From assembly GCA_900551625.1 (NCBI GenBank), contig URWZ01000052.1:1-9059 (forward strand): a stretch of 9,059 bases of DNA. The letters are read 5' to 3'. The stretch comes from an uncultured Collinsella sp. (GTDB taxonomy: Bacteria; Actinomycetota; Coriobacteriia; Coriobacteriales; Coriobacteriaceae). Within the stretch, counting starts at the first letter, position 1, and each line of letters starts with the position of its first letter. The position numbers were made by a program, and so were the translations under genes. The notes under the pieces are model-generated. The model worked only from the letters and a program-made list of their open reading frames with translations, ran no database searches and had not been told where the DNA came from. Of the stretch, positions 1-6,011 are shown one piece after another.

Positions 1-101
1 TTACGGCAATGGGCATGTTTATGGCCGCGAGCATTGCCGCCGCCAAGCACGGCGATGCCATCTTGATCGACGAGGTCGCTCGCCGCGAGGCAGCAAAGTA
101 G
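1..101 (+). CDS. C-terminal end of an unidentified protein (partial)
   Basis: The open frame runs from base 3 to a TAG stop at 99-101 and gives the last 32 residues of a protein whose start lies outside the window. The visible end reads MGMFMAASIAAAKHGDAI, then a charged tail ending EAAK. An Ala-rich helix followed by a Gly and a short hydrophobic stretch resembles the C-terminus of Gfo/Idh/MocA-type NAD(P)-dependent oxidoreductases, but 32 residues are too few to assign a family. A strong intrinsic terminator starts 24 bases after the stop, which supports this being the true 3' end of a plus-strand gene. I am confident a coding end is here and not confident of its function. Confidence 0.6.
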   Translation, partial: TAMGMFMAASIAAAKHGDAILIDEVARREAAK

Positions 102-124
102 GAGACCGAATTAACTACCGTGCG

Positions 125-165
125 AAAGGGGTCGGATGGGCAAAACGCCCATCCGACCCCTTTTT
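125..165 (+). terminator. Rho-independent terminator of the upstream gene
   Basis: A near-perfect inverted repeat pairs bases 125-141 with 147-163 (17 bp, with core GGGGTCGGATGGG against CCCATCCGACCCC). The loop is 5 bases (142-146) and a run of five Ts follows (161-165, the first three pairing with the As at 125-127). It lies 24 bases past the stop of the partial gene. On the minus strand the same hairpin is followed by only TTT, so it could also serve, less efficiently, as the end of the convergent minus-strand unit whose last gene stops at 195. Confidence 0.9.
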
Positions 166-194
166 CGTTTCATCCTCAAGAAGCTTGTCGAAGC

Positions 195-518
195 CTACCC
201 CACCGTGACGGATTCCCCAGTAAAGGTGCTGATGAGCAGCAGGATAAAGAACGCCAAGTAACTGATGCTCAGCGGGTATGCAATAATCAGGAAGACGACC
301 CAGCCGACATTGGTGTTACCGTCGGCACGGCGTTGCTCGCGATTGCGGCAGAGCCAAATCGTCACGCCAATGGCCACAATCAACAGCACAAGTGCCGCTG
401 CCGCCAGTCCAGCAAGCGCAAACATCACGCCAATGCTCACAGCAATAACCGGGAGCAGCAGCAAGCCGCACCCGCACCCACCCGGACTATACACGGCAGA
501 CTGTCGACGTCGTTCCAT
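195..518 (-). CDS. small multi-pass membrane protein, function unknown
   Basis: The 107-residue protein begins with a basic MERRR segment and a Cys/Gly-rich turn (GGCGCG, residues 13-18). A continuous hydrophobic stretch follows at about 18-57, long enough for a two-helix hairpin. Next comes a charged loop (RNREQRRAD, about 58-66) and a further hydrophobic segment at about 71-98. The distribution of Arg suggests an inner-face N-terminus and loop. I chose the ATG at 516-518 because a GGAG lies 5 bases upstream of it. An alternative GTG at 522-524 would overlap the TGA stop of the preceding gene as GTGA and add two residues. Either start leaves the gene directly behind the M20 amidohydrolase, so the two are almost certainly cotranscribed and probably translationally coupled. 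I do not recognise the family. A link to peptide or DAP metabolism would be inference from position only. Confidence 0.75.
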   Translation of the reverse strand: MERRRQSAVYSPGGCGCGLLLLPVIAVSIGVMFALAGLAAAALVLLIVAIGVTIWLCRNREQRRADGNTNVGWVVFLIIAYPLSISYLAFFILLLISTFTGESVTVG

Positions 519-520
519 CG

Positions 521-1708
521 TCACTCCAAGTCAAGCAATCGTTTGTAGACATCGAGGCCCTTGAGTAGGGTTTCCTCGTCAAAGAGCATGGTATCAGTGT
601 GAAGGGCGCTCGTCGCATAAGCTGGGCAGCTGTCTGCGTCGATCGGGTTTTCTTGCGCCTCCGGCACGCCCGTGCCCAGCAAGAAGAACACGCCCGGCAG
701 ATGGCGCTGATAGAAGGCGAAGTCCTCGGCAATCAGCAAAGGCTCATCTACGAGCTGTAGTTCGGGCAAAGCCGGTGCAATACAAGTGAACAACTCGGGG
801 TCGTTGTCGACCGGCGGATAGCCCTCGGCAAAGTCGAGATCGTACGTGCAGCCCGTTGCAGCGCATGCCTCATCAAGCACGCGGCGCACGCCCTCACGCG
901 CACGGTCGAACATGTCGTCCGTAAACACACGCAGACTGCCGGCAACATGGGCCTCCCCCGCCACCGCGTTGCAGACGGTACCGGCCTGCAGCAGACCAAA
1001 CTTACCGATACAGGGCTCGTCGGTGCCCAGCTCGTCCATCAGTTCGCGCTCGGCAACCAAGAACTTGGCAGCAGCCAGCGCCGCATCGTGCGACTCCTCG
1101 ACCGGAACGCCATAGGTCTTAGCGATATGAATACTCGTACCGTGAATATGGATGTGTGTCTCACTCGAACGCGCCAGCAGCGGACCGGAACAACTCGCCA
1201 ACGTGCCGGCAGGCAGATCGGGCCACACATGGAAGCCAAAAATGCGGTCAGCCCCATAGCGCTCGAACACACCGCTCTCGCATACCGTCTTGGCACCACC
1301 GGTCGTTTCCTCGGCCGGCTGGAACACAAAGAGAACGTTGCGCCTCATGGCGCCCGGCTGCTCGCGAATCGTACGGTCGACATACGTCGCGGCGGCAAGT
1401 GCCATGGCCATGTGTCCGTCATGTCCGCAAGCGTGCATCTTGCCGGGATGGATCGAGGCAAAGGCCGCTCCCGTCGCCTCCGCGATGGGCAGCGCATCCA
1501 TATCGGCGCGAATCGCCGTGGCACGCGCGGCACCAACGCCAGCGTCGAAGAAAGCGCAGACGCAGCTGGGACACGGATGGGTCACCTCGCAAGCGAGCGG
1601 CGCCAACACGCCCTCGATATAGGCGATAGTCTGCGGAAGATCGAAATCGAGCTCCGGAATGCGATGGAGATCGCGGCGATAGCGACGGAGTTCTTGGAGC
1701 TCGGTCAT
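521..1708 (-). CDS. dapL: M20-family amidohydrolase, probable N-acetyldiaminopimelate deacetylase
   Basis: The 395-residue protein is a metal-dependent amidohydrolase of the M20D type. Visible family motifs are RRDLHRIPEL (11-20), RADMDALPI (67-75), the metal-binding MHACGHDGH (91-99), QPAEE with the catalytic/bridging Glu pair (130-134), GFHVWPDLPAGT (158-169) and a C-terminal LHTDTMLFDEETL segment carrying the late metal-ligand His. This family includes hippurate hydrolases, indole-acetyl-amino-acid hydrolases and the N-acetyl-DAP deacetylase of the acetylase DAP pathway, so motifs alone do not fix the substrate. The assignment to N-acetyl-LL-DAP rests on context: it sits divergently next to lysA-dapA-dapB-dapH, and DapH makes acetylated intermediates that need such an enzyme. 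The ATG at 1706-1708 was chosen over an in-frame ATG at 1792 because AAGGGA lies 6 bases upstream and the protein then begins at the family's conserved N-terminus. The 28 extra codons of the longer frame do not resemble the family. Confidence 0.82.
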   Translation of the reverse strand: MTELQELRRYRRDLHRIPELDFDLPQTIAYIEGVLAPLACEVTHPCPSCVCAFFDAGVGAARATAIRADMDALPIAEATGAAFASIHPGKMHACGHDGHMAMALAAATYVDRTIREQPGAMRRNVLFVFQPAEETTGGAKTVCESGVFERYGADRIFGFHVWPDLPAGTLASCSGPLLARSSETHIHIHGTSIHIAKTYGVPVEESHDAALAAAKFLVAERELMDELGTDEPCIGKFGLLQAGTVCNAVAGEAHVAGSLRVFTDDMFDRAREGVRRVLDEACAATGCTYDLDFAEGYPPVDNDPELFTCIAPALPELQLVDEPLLIAEDFAFYQRHLPGVFFLLGTGVPEAQENPIDADSCPAYATSALHTDTMLFDEETLLKGLDVYKRLLDLE

Positions 1709-1801
1709 AGAGAATCCCTTCGTGAGGCACATCTGTTGCAACTTATTGTGATACAGGATTGTGGCACACATGTTTCCAGCATATTGCTGCATTTTTTAAA
1801 C

Positions 1802-1830
1802 GTTATATACGAATACTCTTGTTTGGTAAA
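1802..1830 (-). promoter_or_regulatory. putative promoter of the deacetylase/membrane-protein unit
   Basis: Reading the minus strand, TTTACC (1830-1825) and TATAAC (1807-1802) are separated by 17 bases, a good fit to a housekeeping sigma promoter. The predicted start near 1795 gives a leader of about 87 bases before the ATG at 1708. The early leader carries a 5-bp inverted repeat (CAGCA 1777-1781, TGCTG 1785-1789) of unknown meaning. The -10/-35 pair interleaves with the plus-strand promoter assigned to lysA. This is a pattern match only. Confidence 0.45.
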
Positions 1831-1847
1831 GTGCAACGTGATAGGGT
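1819..1847 (+). promoter_or_regulatory. putative promoter of the lysA-dapA-dapB-dapH operon
   Basis: TTGTTT (1819-1824) and TAGGGT (1842-1847, fitting a TANNNT -10) are 17 bases apart. A start about 6-8 bases downstream of the -10 would fall at about 1853-1855, immediately before the first paired bases of the lysine riboswitch at 1859. This is where a riboswitch promoter should be. The agreement in position strengthens an otherwise ordinary sequence match. Confidence 0.5.
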
Positions 1848-1857
1848 CTTTACCACT

Positions 1858-2016
1858 TGATAGAGGCGCGGGCACGAAGAGCCGCGGGCGAGCCGGCAGG
1901 CTTTGACCCCGTGGGGAGGCGAAACCCGCCGAACTGGGTTTTTCGGGCACGAACAACCTGGTGGGCCTGTGGGAAACACCCACAGGACTGTCTGCAGCAA
2001 TGCGGGAGCGCTATCC
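1858..2016 (+). ncRNA. lysine riboswitch (L-box) aptamer
   Basis: The segment carries L-box hallmarks in order. They are GATAGAGGCGC at the 5' side (1859-1869), a GGGGAGGCGAAACCCGCCGAA-like core block near 1912-1933, a P3 hairpin (GGTT..TTCG 1937-1945 with CGAA..AACC 1950-1958), and a strong P4 hairpin (CCTGTGGG 1966-1973 with CCCACAGG 1979-1986). A P5 hairpin with a GCAA tetraloop (CTGCA 1992-1996 with TGCGG 2001-2005) follows, then the 3' block GGGAGCGCTATC (2004-2015). P1 closes as GATAG (1859-1863) with CTATC (2011-2015). It lies directly upstream of a lysine biosynthesis operon, as expected for this class, which normally lowers expression when lysine is bound. Helix assignments were made by eye; a covariance-model search would settle the limits. 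Confidence 0.88.
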
Positions 2017-2086
2017 GGACATTGGGTCCACGCTATGCGGATTCGATGCGCAGATGGCGCCGTCTGGATAGCGAGGTTTACGGGAC
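2009..2086 (+). promoter_or_regulatory. riboswitch expression platform and lysA ribosome binding site
   Basis: CGCTATCC (2009-2016), which contains the whole 3' strand of the aptamer P1, is perfectly complementary over 8 bp to GGATAGCG (2066-2073). Two small hairpins lie inside that long helix: GGAC/GTCC at 2017-2029 and CAGATG/CGTCTG at 2051-2066 with a GCGC loop (the last base is shared with the long helix). The long helix and P1 cannot form together, as in a switching element. There is no T-run, so classical intrinsic termination is not evident. GAGG (2073-2076), 10 bases before the lysA ATG, is the likely ribosome binding site and abuts the helix, which points to translational control. 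The direction of the switch cannot be decided by inspection. Confidence 0.55.
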
Positions 2087-4396
2087 ATGGCATTGACCCC
2101 CAACGAGGCATATGCGGCCAAGCAGCCGTTTGTGGACAAGGAGACACTCGAGCATATCGTCGAGCAGTTCCCCACGCCGTTTCATCTATACGACGAGGCG
2201 GGCATCCGCCGCAACATGCAAGAAGTGCGCGACGCCTTTGCATGGAACCCGGGCTTTAAGGAATACTTTGCCGTCAAGGCCAACCCCAACCCGGCGCTCA
2301 TCTCCATTCTCAACGAATACGGCTGCGGCTGCGATTGCTCGAGCTATACCGAGCTCATGATCGCCCGCTCGCTGGGCATCACGGGACACGACATCATGTT
2401 CTCTTCCAACGACACGCCGGCTGCCGACTTTGAGCTCGCCAACAAGCTGGGTGCCATCGTCAACTTTGACGACATCAGCCACATCGAGTTCTTTGAGCGT
2501 GTTGCGGGGCCCATCCCCAAAACGGTCAGCTGCCGCTTTAATCCAGGCGGCCTGTTCCAGCTCTCCAACGGCATCATGGATAACCCCGGCGACTCCAAAT
2601 ACGGCATGACCACCGAGCAGCTCTTTGAGGCTTTCCGCATGCTCAAGGCCAAGGGCGCCGAGAATTTTGGCATCCATGCCTTCCTTGCCAGTAACACCGT
2701 TACTAACGACTACTATCCCAAGCTCGCACGCATCCTCTTTGAACTTGCCGTGCGCCTGGAGCGTGAAACGGGCGCACATGTCGCCTTTATCAATCTGTCC
2801 GGCGGTGTGGGCATCCCCTACCTGCCCGAGCAGCAGGCTAACGACATTCACGCCATCGGCGAGGGGGTGCACGCGGCCTACGACGAAATCCTGGTTCCCG
2901 CCGGTATGGGCGATGTGGCCATCTGCACCGAGATGGGCCGCTTTATGATGGGGCCCTACGGCTGCCTGGTCACCAAGGCTATCCACGAAAAGCAGATCTA
3001 CAAGGACTATATCGGTGTCGACGCAAGCGCCGTCGATCTGATCCGTCCTGCCATGTACGGCGCCTACCACCACATTACGGTAATGGGTCAGCCGGGTGGC
3101 GACGACAAGACCACAGCGCCCGTCACGGACACCTACGACATCACGGGCAACCTATGCGAGAACAACGACAAGTTCGCCATCGATCGCGAGCTACCGCAGA
3201 TCGACATGGGCGATGTGCTCGTGATCCACGATACCGGCGCGCATGGCTACTCCATGGGCTACAACTACAACGGACGGCTGCGCTCCGCCGAGGTCCTGCT
3301 GCGTCCCGATGGCTCAGCCGACCTCATCCGCCGCGCCGAGCGCCCGGGCGATTACTTTGCCACGCTCGACGTGCTGCCGAGCGGCCGAGAGCTGCTGGCC
3401 AAGTCGCGCGCCGAAAGTGCCCGCCGTCGCGCCCAAGACGAGCGCCTGGCAGTCGCCGCCCAATGGAACAAACGCATCCAGATCGCGGACGCGAAGGAGA
3501 AGAACATGGACATCCGCAATCTCGAGGGCTCAATCGTCGCCCTTGTTACGCCGTTTAAAAAGGACGGCAGCGTCGACTTTGACGCACTCGAGCGCCTTAT
3601 CGATTTCCACCTGCAAAACGGCACCGACGCCATCCTCACCCTGGGCACCACCGGCGAGAGCGCCACGATGACCGACGACGAGGACAACTCCGTTGTCGCC
3701 GCAGTGGTCAAGCAAGTTGCAGGACGCATCCCCGTCATCGCCGGCTCGGGCTCCAACTCCACGCAGACCATGCTCACCAAGTCGCTCACCTACCAGGGCC
3801 TGGGCGCCGACGGCCTGCTGCTCATTACCCCCTACTACAACAAGTCCAACGAAGAGGGCATCTACCAGCACTTTAAGACCGTCGCCGATGCCGTGGACAT
3901 CCCCTGCATCCTGTACAACATCCCCGGCCGTTGCGGCTGCGGCATCAGCGAGCGCAACGTAGAGCGCCTGGCCGCACATCCCAACATCATGGGTATTAAG
4001 GAAGCCTCGGGCAACGTCGCCTACGCGGCCAAGATCGCCCACCTGCTGTCCGACGACTTCCGCATGTACTCGGGCGAGGACGCCCTCACCGTGCCGCTCA
4101 TGAGCCTGGGCGCTTCGGGCACCATCAGCGTGTGGGCCGACGTTCAGCCGCAGCTCGTGCACGACATGTGCCGCGCCTATCTGGACGGCGACGTGGAGCG
4201 CGCCCGCGATATCCAGATTGCCGGCCAGCCGCTCATCAATGCCCTCTTTAGCGAGGTCAACCCCATCCCCGTCAAGGAAGCACTCGCCCAGATGGGTATG
4301 ATCGAGGCAAACTACCGCATGCCGCTGCGCCCCATGGCAGACGACACGCGCTCCGCACTTACCGATGCTCTGAAAGGAGCTGGTCTGCTTGATTAA
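2087..4396 (+). CDS. lysA-dapA: LysA-DapA fusion: diaminopimelate decarboxylase joined in frame to dihydrodipicolinate synthase
   Basis: One uninterrupted 769-codon frame. Residues 1-473 form a fold-type III PLP decarboxylase of the diaminopimelate decarboxylase group (meso-DAP to L-lysine plus CO2). The PLP lysine is K64 in FAVKANPNP. A glycine-rich SGGVGIPY follows at 238-245, EMGR at 282-285, a catalytic cysteine C357 in NLCENND, and RPAMYGAYHHI at 320-330. Several motifs differ from textbook LysA (GIHAFLASN for HIGSQ-type, SGG for GGG, EMGR for EPGR, CENND for CESGD), so it belongs to a divergent LysA subfamily. Residues 474-769 are a complete DapA (described separately). A charged linker of about 50 residues (roughly 425-473, rich in Arg, Ala and Lys) joins them. 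The ATG at 2087 follows the riboswitch and a GAGG. Whether the cell makes the fused protein, separate proteins, or both is not decided by the sequence, because dapA keeps its own start signals. Confidence 0.85.
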   Translation: MALTPNEAYAAKQPFVDKETLEHIVEQFPTPFHLYDEAGIRRNMQEVRDAFAWNPGFKEYFAVKANPNPALISILNEYGCGCDCSSYTELMIARSLGITGHDIMFSSNDTPAADFELANKLGAIVNFDDISHIEFFERVAGPIPKTVSCRFNPGGLFQLSNGIMDNPGDSKYGMTTEQLFEAFRMLKAKGAENFGIHAFLASNTVTNDYYPKLARILFELAVRLERETGAHVAFINLSGGVGIPYLPEQQANDIHAIGEGVHAAYDEILVPAGMGDVAICTEMGRFMMGPYGCLVTKAIHEKQIYKDYIGVDASAVDLIRPAMYGAYHHITVMGQPGGDDKTTAPVTDTYDITGNLCENNDKFAIDRELPQIDMGDVLVIHDTGAHGYSMGYNYNGRLRSAEVLLRPDGSADLIRRAERPGDYFATLDVLPSGRELLAKSRAESARRRAQDERLAVAAQWNKRIQIADAKEKNMDIRNLEGSIVALVTPFKKDGSVDFDALERLIDFHLQNGTDAILTLGTTGESATMTDDEDNSVVAAVVKQVAGRIPVIAGSGSNSTQTMLTKSLTYQGLGADGLLLITPYYNKSNEEGIYQHFKTVADAVDIPCILYNIPGRCGCGISERNVERLAAHPNIMGIKEASGNVAYAAKIAHLLSDDFRMYSGEDALTVPLMSLGASGTISVWADVQPQLVHDMCRAYLDGDVERARDIQIAGQPLINALFSEVNPIPVKEALAQMGMIEANYRMPLRPMADDTRSALTDALKGAGLLD
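3494..3508 (+). promoter_or_regulatory. internal Shine-Dalgarno and ATG of dapA inside the lysA frame
   Basis: AAGGAGA (3494-3500) stands 5 bases before the ATG at 3506-3508, an ideal ribosome binding site. Both lie within, and in frame with, the lysA coding frame, where they are read as Ala-Lys-Glu-Lys-Asn-Met. The site permits production of stand-alone DapA even though no stop codon ends lysA. Confidence 0.75.
3506..4396 (+). CDS. dapA: 4-hydroxy-tetrahydrodipicolinate synthase (DapA), likely also translated on its own
   Basis: DapA condenses pyruvate with aspartate semialdehyde, the first committed step of the DAP/lysine pathway, in the cytoplasm. From the internal ATG the protein is 296 residues, the usual length for the family. 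Key residues line up with E. coli at a constant offset of four: T48-T49 in GTTGES, the Tyr pair Y110-Y111 in ITPYYNK, Y137 in YNIPGR, R142, and the Schiff-base lysine K165 in GIKEASG. SVWADV replaces the common SV.AN. segment near the C-terminus. The stop TAA at 4394-4396 overlaps the dapB TTG start by eight bases, indicating translational coupling. The same codons also form the C-terminal half of the 769-codon lysA-dapA frame. Confidence 0.92.
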   Translation: MDIRNLEGSIVALVTPFKKDGSVDFDALERLIDFHLQNGTDAILTLGTTGESATMTDDEDNSVVAAVVKQVAGRIPVIAGSGSNSTQTMLTKSLTYQGLGADGLLLITPYYNKSNEEGIYQHFKTVADAVDIPCILYNIPGRCGCGISERNVERLAAHPNIMGIKEASGNVAYAAKIAHLLSDDFRMYSGEDALTVPLMSLGASGTISVWADVQPQLVHDMCRAYLDGDVERARDIQIAGQPLINALFSEVNPIPVKEALAQMGMIEANYRMPLRPMADDTRSALTDALKGAGLLD

Positions 4397-5129
4397 GACC
4401 GTCATTATGGGAACGGGCCGCATGGGCTCGCTTATCCGCACCACCGCCGAGGGCATTGTCAACACCGCTGGAGAGCCCGTTTTTGACATCGTCGCCCAGA
4501 TCGGCTTCGACTTGTCCGAGCTCGAGAGCGCACCGGCCGCCGATGTAATCATCGACTTCTCGAACGTCGTGACCTTCGATGCCGTTGTCGCCTATGTCGA
4601 GCGCACGGGTGCCGCACTCGTTTCCGGCACCACGGGCTATACGCCCGAGCAGGTGGATCGCCTGCGCGAGCTGGGTCAGAACGCCCGTGTTATGCACTCG
4701 GGCAACTACTCTATCGGTATCGCCGCCCTGCGCCATCTGGTTGCCCAGGCCACGCGCGAGCTGCCCGGCTTTGACTGCGAAATCGTCGAGACGCACCATA
4801 ATCAAAAGGTCGACGCCCCCAGCGGCACTGCCAAGTTGTTGCTCGACGCCGTCGTCGAAGCCGAGCCCGAGGCAGGCTACCACCCCGTCTATGGCCGCGA
4901 GGGCATGTGCGGCGCGCGCGACCCCAAGGAGATCGGCATGCACTCGCTGCGCGGCGGCACCGTCGCCGGCGTGCACGAGGTAAGCTTTTTCGGCCAGGAC
5001 GAGGAGGTCACGCTCGCGCACCGCGCCACGAGCCGTCAGATCTTCGTCAACGGCGCCCTGGCAGCCGCGCAGAAGCTCGTCACCCGCGAGCCTGGCTTCT
5101 ATACGTTCGCCCAGGTCATGTTTGCCTAA
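4389..5129 (+). CDS. dapB: 4-hydroxy-tetrahydrodipicolinate reductase
   Basis: DapB reduces the DapA product to tetrahydrodipicolinate with NAD(P)H. The 246-residue protein has an N-terminal Rossmann dinucleotide-binding motif (GTGRMG, 8-13), DFS (56-58) and GTTG (80-83) of the cofactor pocket. The family signature is ETHHNQKVDAPSGTA at 134-148, with H136, H137 and K140 matching the catalytic His-His-Lys of E. coli. SLRGGTVAGVHEV and LAHRATSR follow in the C-terminal half. The length fits the short form of the family. The start is TTG at 4389: AAAGGAG (4373-4379) lies 9 bases upstream, and the protein must begin with the Rossmann strand. The gene overlaps dapA by eight bases and is followed by dapH after 39 bases. 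Confidence 0.95.
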   Translation: MIKTVIMGTGRMGSLIRTTAEGIVNTAGEPVFDIVAQIGFDLSELESAPAADVIIDFSNVVTFDAVVAYVERTGAALVSGTTGYTPEQVDRLRELGQNARVMHSGNYSIGIAALRHLVAQATRELPGFDCEIVETHHNQKVDAPSGTAKLLLDAVVEAEPEAGYHPVYGREGMCGARDPKEIGMHSLRGGTVAGVHEVSFFGQDEEVTLAHRATSRQIFVNGALAAAQKLVTREPGFYTFAQVMFA

Positions 5130-5168
5130 CCAGGTATCAACCGGATCCACTCAAAGGAGAGACAGCAA

Positions 5169-5888
5169 ATGAGTAATGCAGCCGAGATGGATGCACAGGA
5201 GATTATCAACTACATCGCCACCGCGCCCAAAAAGACGCCTGTCAAGCTGTACGTGCGCGAAAAGCCCGGCATGAAGGTCCAGTGGGGCAATGCGCACGTC
5301 TACGGCGGTCGTCGTGGCAAGACCGTCTTTGGCGACTGGGATGAGCTCAAGGCCATCCTCGATGCCAATGCCGACTCCATCGACTACTACGATGTGGAGA
5401 ACGACTGTCGCAACTCCGCCGTCCCCATGCTCGACCTTAAGGGCATCAATGCCCGCATCGAGCCGGGCGCGATCATCCGCGACCGCGTCGAGATCGGCGA
5501 CCGCGCCGTCATCATGATGGGCGCCATCATCAACATCGGCTCCGTCATTGGCGAAGGCTCCATGATCGACATGGGCGCTGTGCTGGGCGGCCGCGCCACC
5601 GTGGGCAAGAACTGCCACATCGGCGCCGGCACCGTGCTGGCAGGCGTCGTGGAGCCCGCCAGTGCCACGCCCGTCATCATCGAGGACGACGTTATGATCG
5701 GCGCCAATGCCGTGGTCCTGGAGGGCGTGCGCGTGGGCAAGGGTGCTGTCGTTGCCGCCGGCGCCGTATGCGTCGACGACGTCCCCGCCGGCGCCGTCGT
5801 GGCCGGTGTCCCCGCCCGCGTCATCAAGATGCGCGACGAGAAGACCGACAGCAAGACCGGCCTGGAAGAGGGCTTACGTCAACTCTAG
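5169..5888 (+). CDS. dapH: 2,3,4,5-tetrahydropyridine-2,6-dicarboxylate N-acetyltransferase
   Basis: DapH transfers acetyl from acetyl-CoA to tetrahydrodipicolinate, defining the acetylase branch of DAP synthesis known from Bacillus. The 239-residue protein has the DapH N-terminal domain (about 8-90). The diagnostic [15 protein letters not shown] block follows at 77-91, then a left-handed beta-helix of hexapeptide repeats (about 95-205; for example IEPGAI, VEIGDR, VIGEGS, VGKNCH). The sequence [13 protein letters not shown] (142-154) and the [11 protein letters not shown] end are typical. The presence of DapH rather than the succinylase DapD or the direct LL-DAP aminotransferase tells which DAP route this organism uses. 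AAAGGAG (5153-5159) is 9 bases from the ATG. No intrinsic terminator with a T-run follows, so read-through towards gyrA is possible. Confidence 0.96.
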   Translation: MSNAAEMDAQEIINYIATAPKKTPVKLYVREKPGMKVQWGNAHVYGGRRGKTVFGDWDELKAILDANADSIDYYDVENDCRNSAVPMLDLKGINARIEPGAIIRDRVEIGDRAVIMMGAIINIGSVIGEGSMIDMGAVLGGRATVGKNCHIGAGTVLAGVVEPASATPVIIEDDVMIGANAVVLEGVRVGKGAVVAAGAVCVDDVPAGAVVAGVPARVIKMRDEKTDSKTGLEEGLRQL

Positions 5889-5891
5889 GGC

Positions 5892-5978
5892 TGCGCAGTT
5901 TTGCCAAACCGCGCAACTAGTCGACGCTGCACCTTTGGTTCCGTCGTTCTAACGAACGACGGATCTCTCGACGCTGCA
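5892..5978 (+). repeat. two hairpins and an 11-base direct repeat between dapH and gyrA
   Basis: Four bases after the dapH stop an inverted repeat pairs 5892-5901 with 5906-5915 (nine pairs, one A-C mismatch, TGCC loop). A second, perfect 9-bp hairpin follows (CCGTCGTTC 5941-5949, loop TAAC, GAACGACGG 5954-5962). The 11-mer TCGACGCTGCA occurs at 5921-5931 and again at 5968-5978, flanking the second hairpin. Neither hairpin is followed by a T-run, so they are not standard intrinsic terminators. They may stabilise or process the 3' end of the dap mRNA or belong to the gyrA leader. Confidence 0.6.
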
Positions 5979-6011
5979 AACGCCCCTAAGCGGCAATCTG
6001 ACGTTCAATCG

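Noticed and set aside
1709..1792. Longer start (ATG at 1792) for the deacetylase
   Set aside because: The 28 added residues do not resemble the family, and a well-spaced AAGGGA favours the ATG at 1708.
1777..1800. Hairpin CAGCA/TGCTG followed by six Ts as a plus-strand terminator
   Set aside because: The stem is only 5 bp and no plus-strand gene precedes it. It more likely belongs to the deacetylase leader or is chance.
947..1906. 319-codon plus-strand frame antisense to the M20 deacetylase, running into the riboswitch
   Set aside because: The M20 motifs are clear on the other strand, and this frame has no family features and would cross the promoter and aptamer region.
1903..2259. 118-codon plus-strand frame overlapping riboswitch and lysA start
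   Set aside because: It covers the conserved riboswitch structure and runs out of frame into lysA, with no coding evidence.
3530..4552. 340-codon minus-strand frame opposite dapA and the dapB start (similarly 2186-3073 and 4359-5150)
   Set aside because: These are antisense shadows of confidently identified dap genes and show no recognisable motifs.
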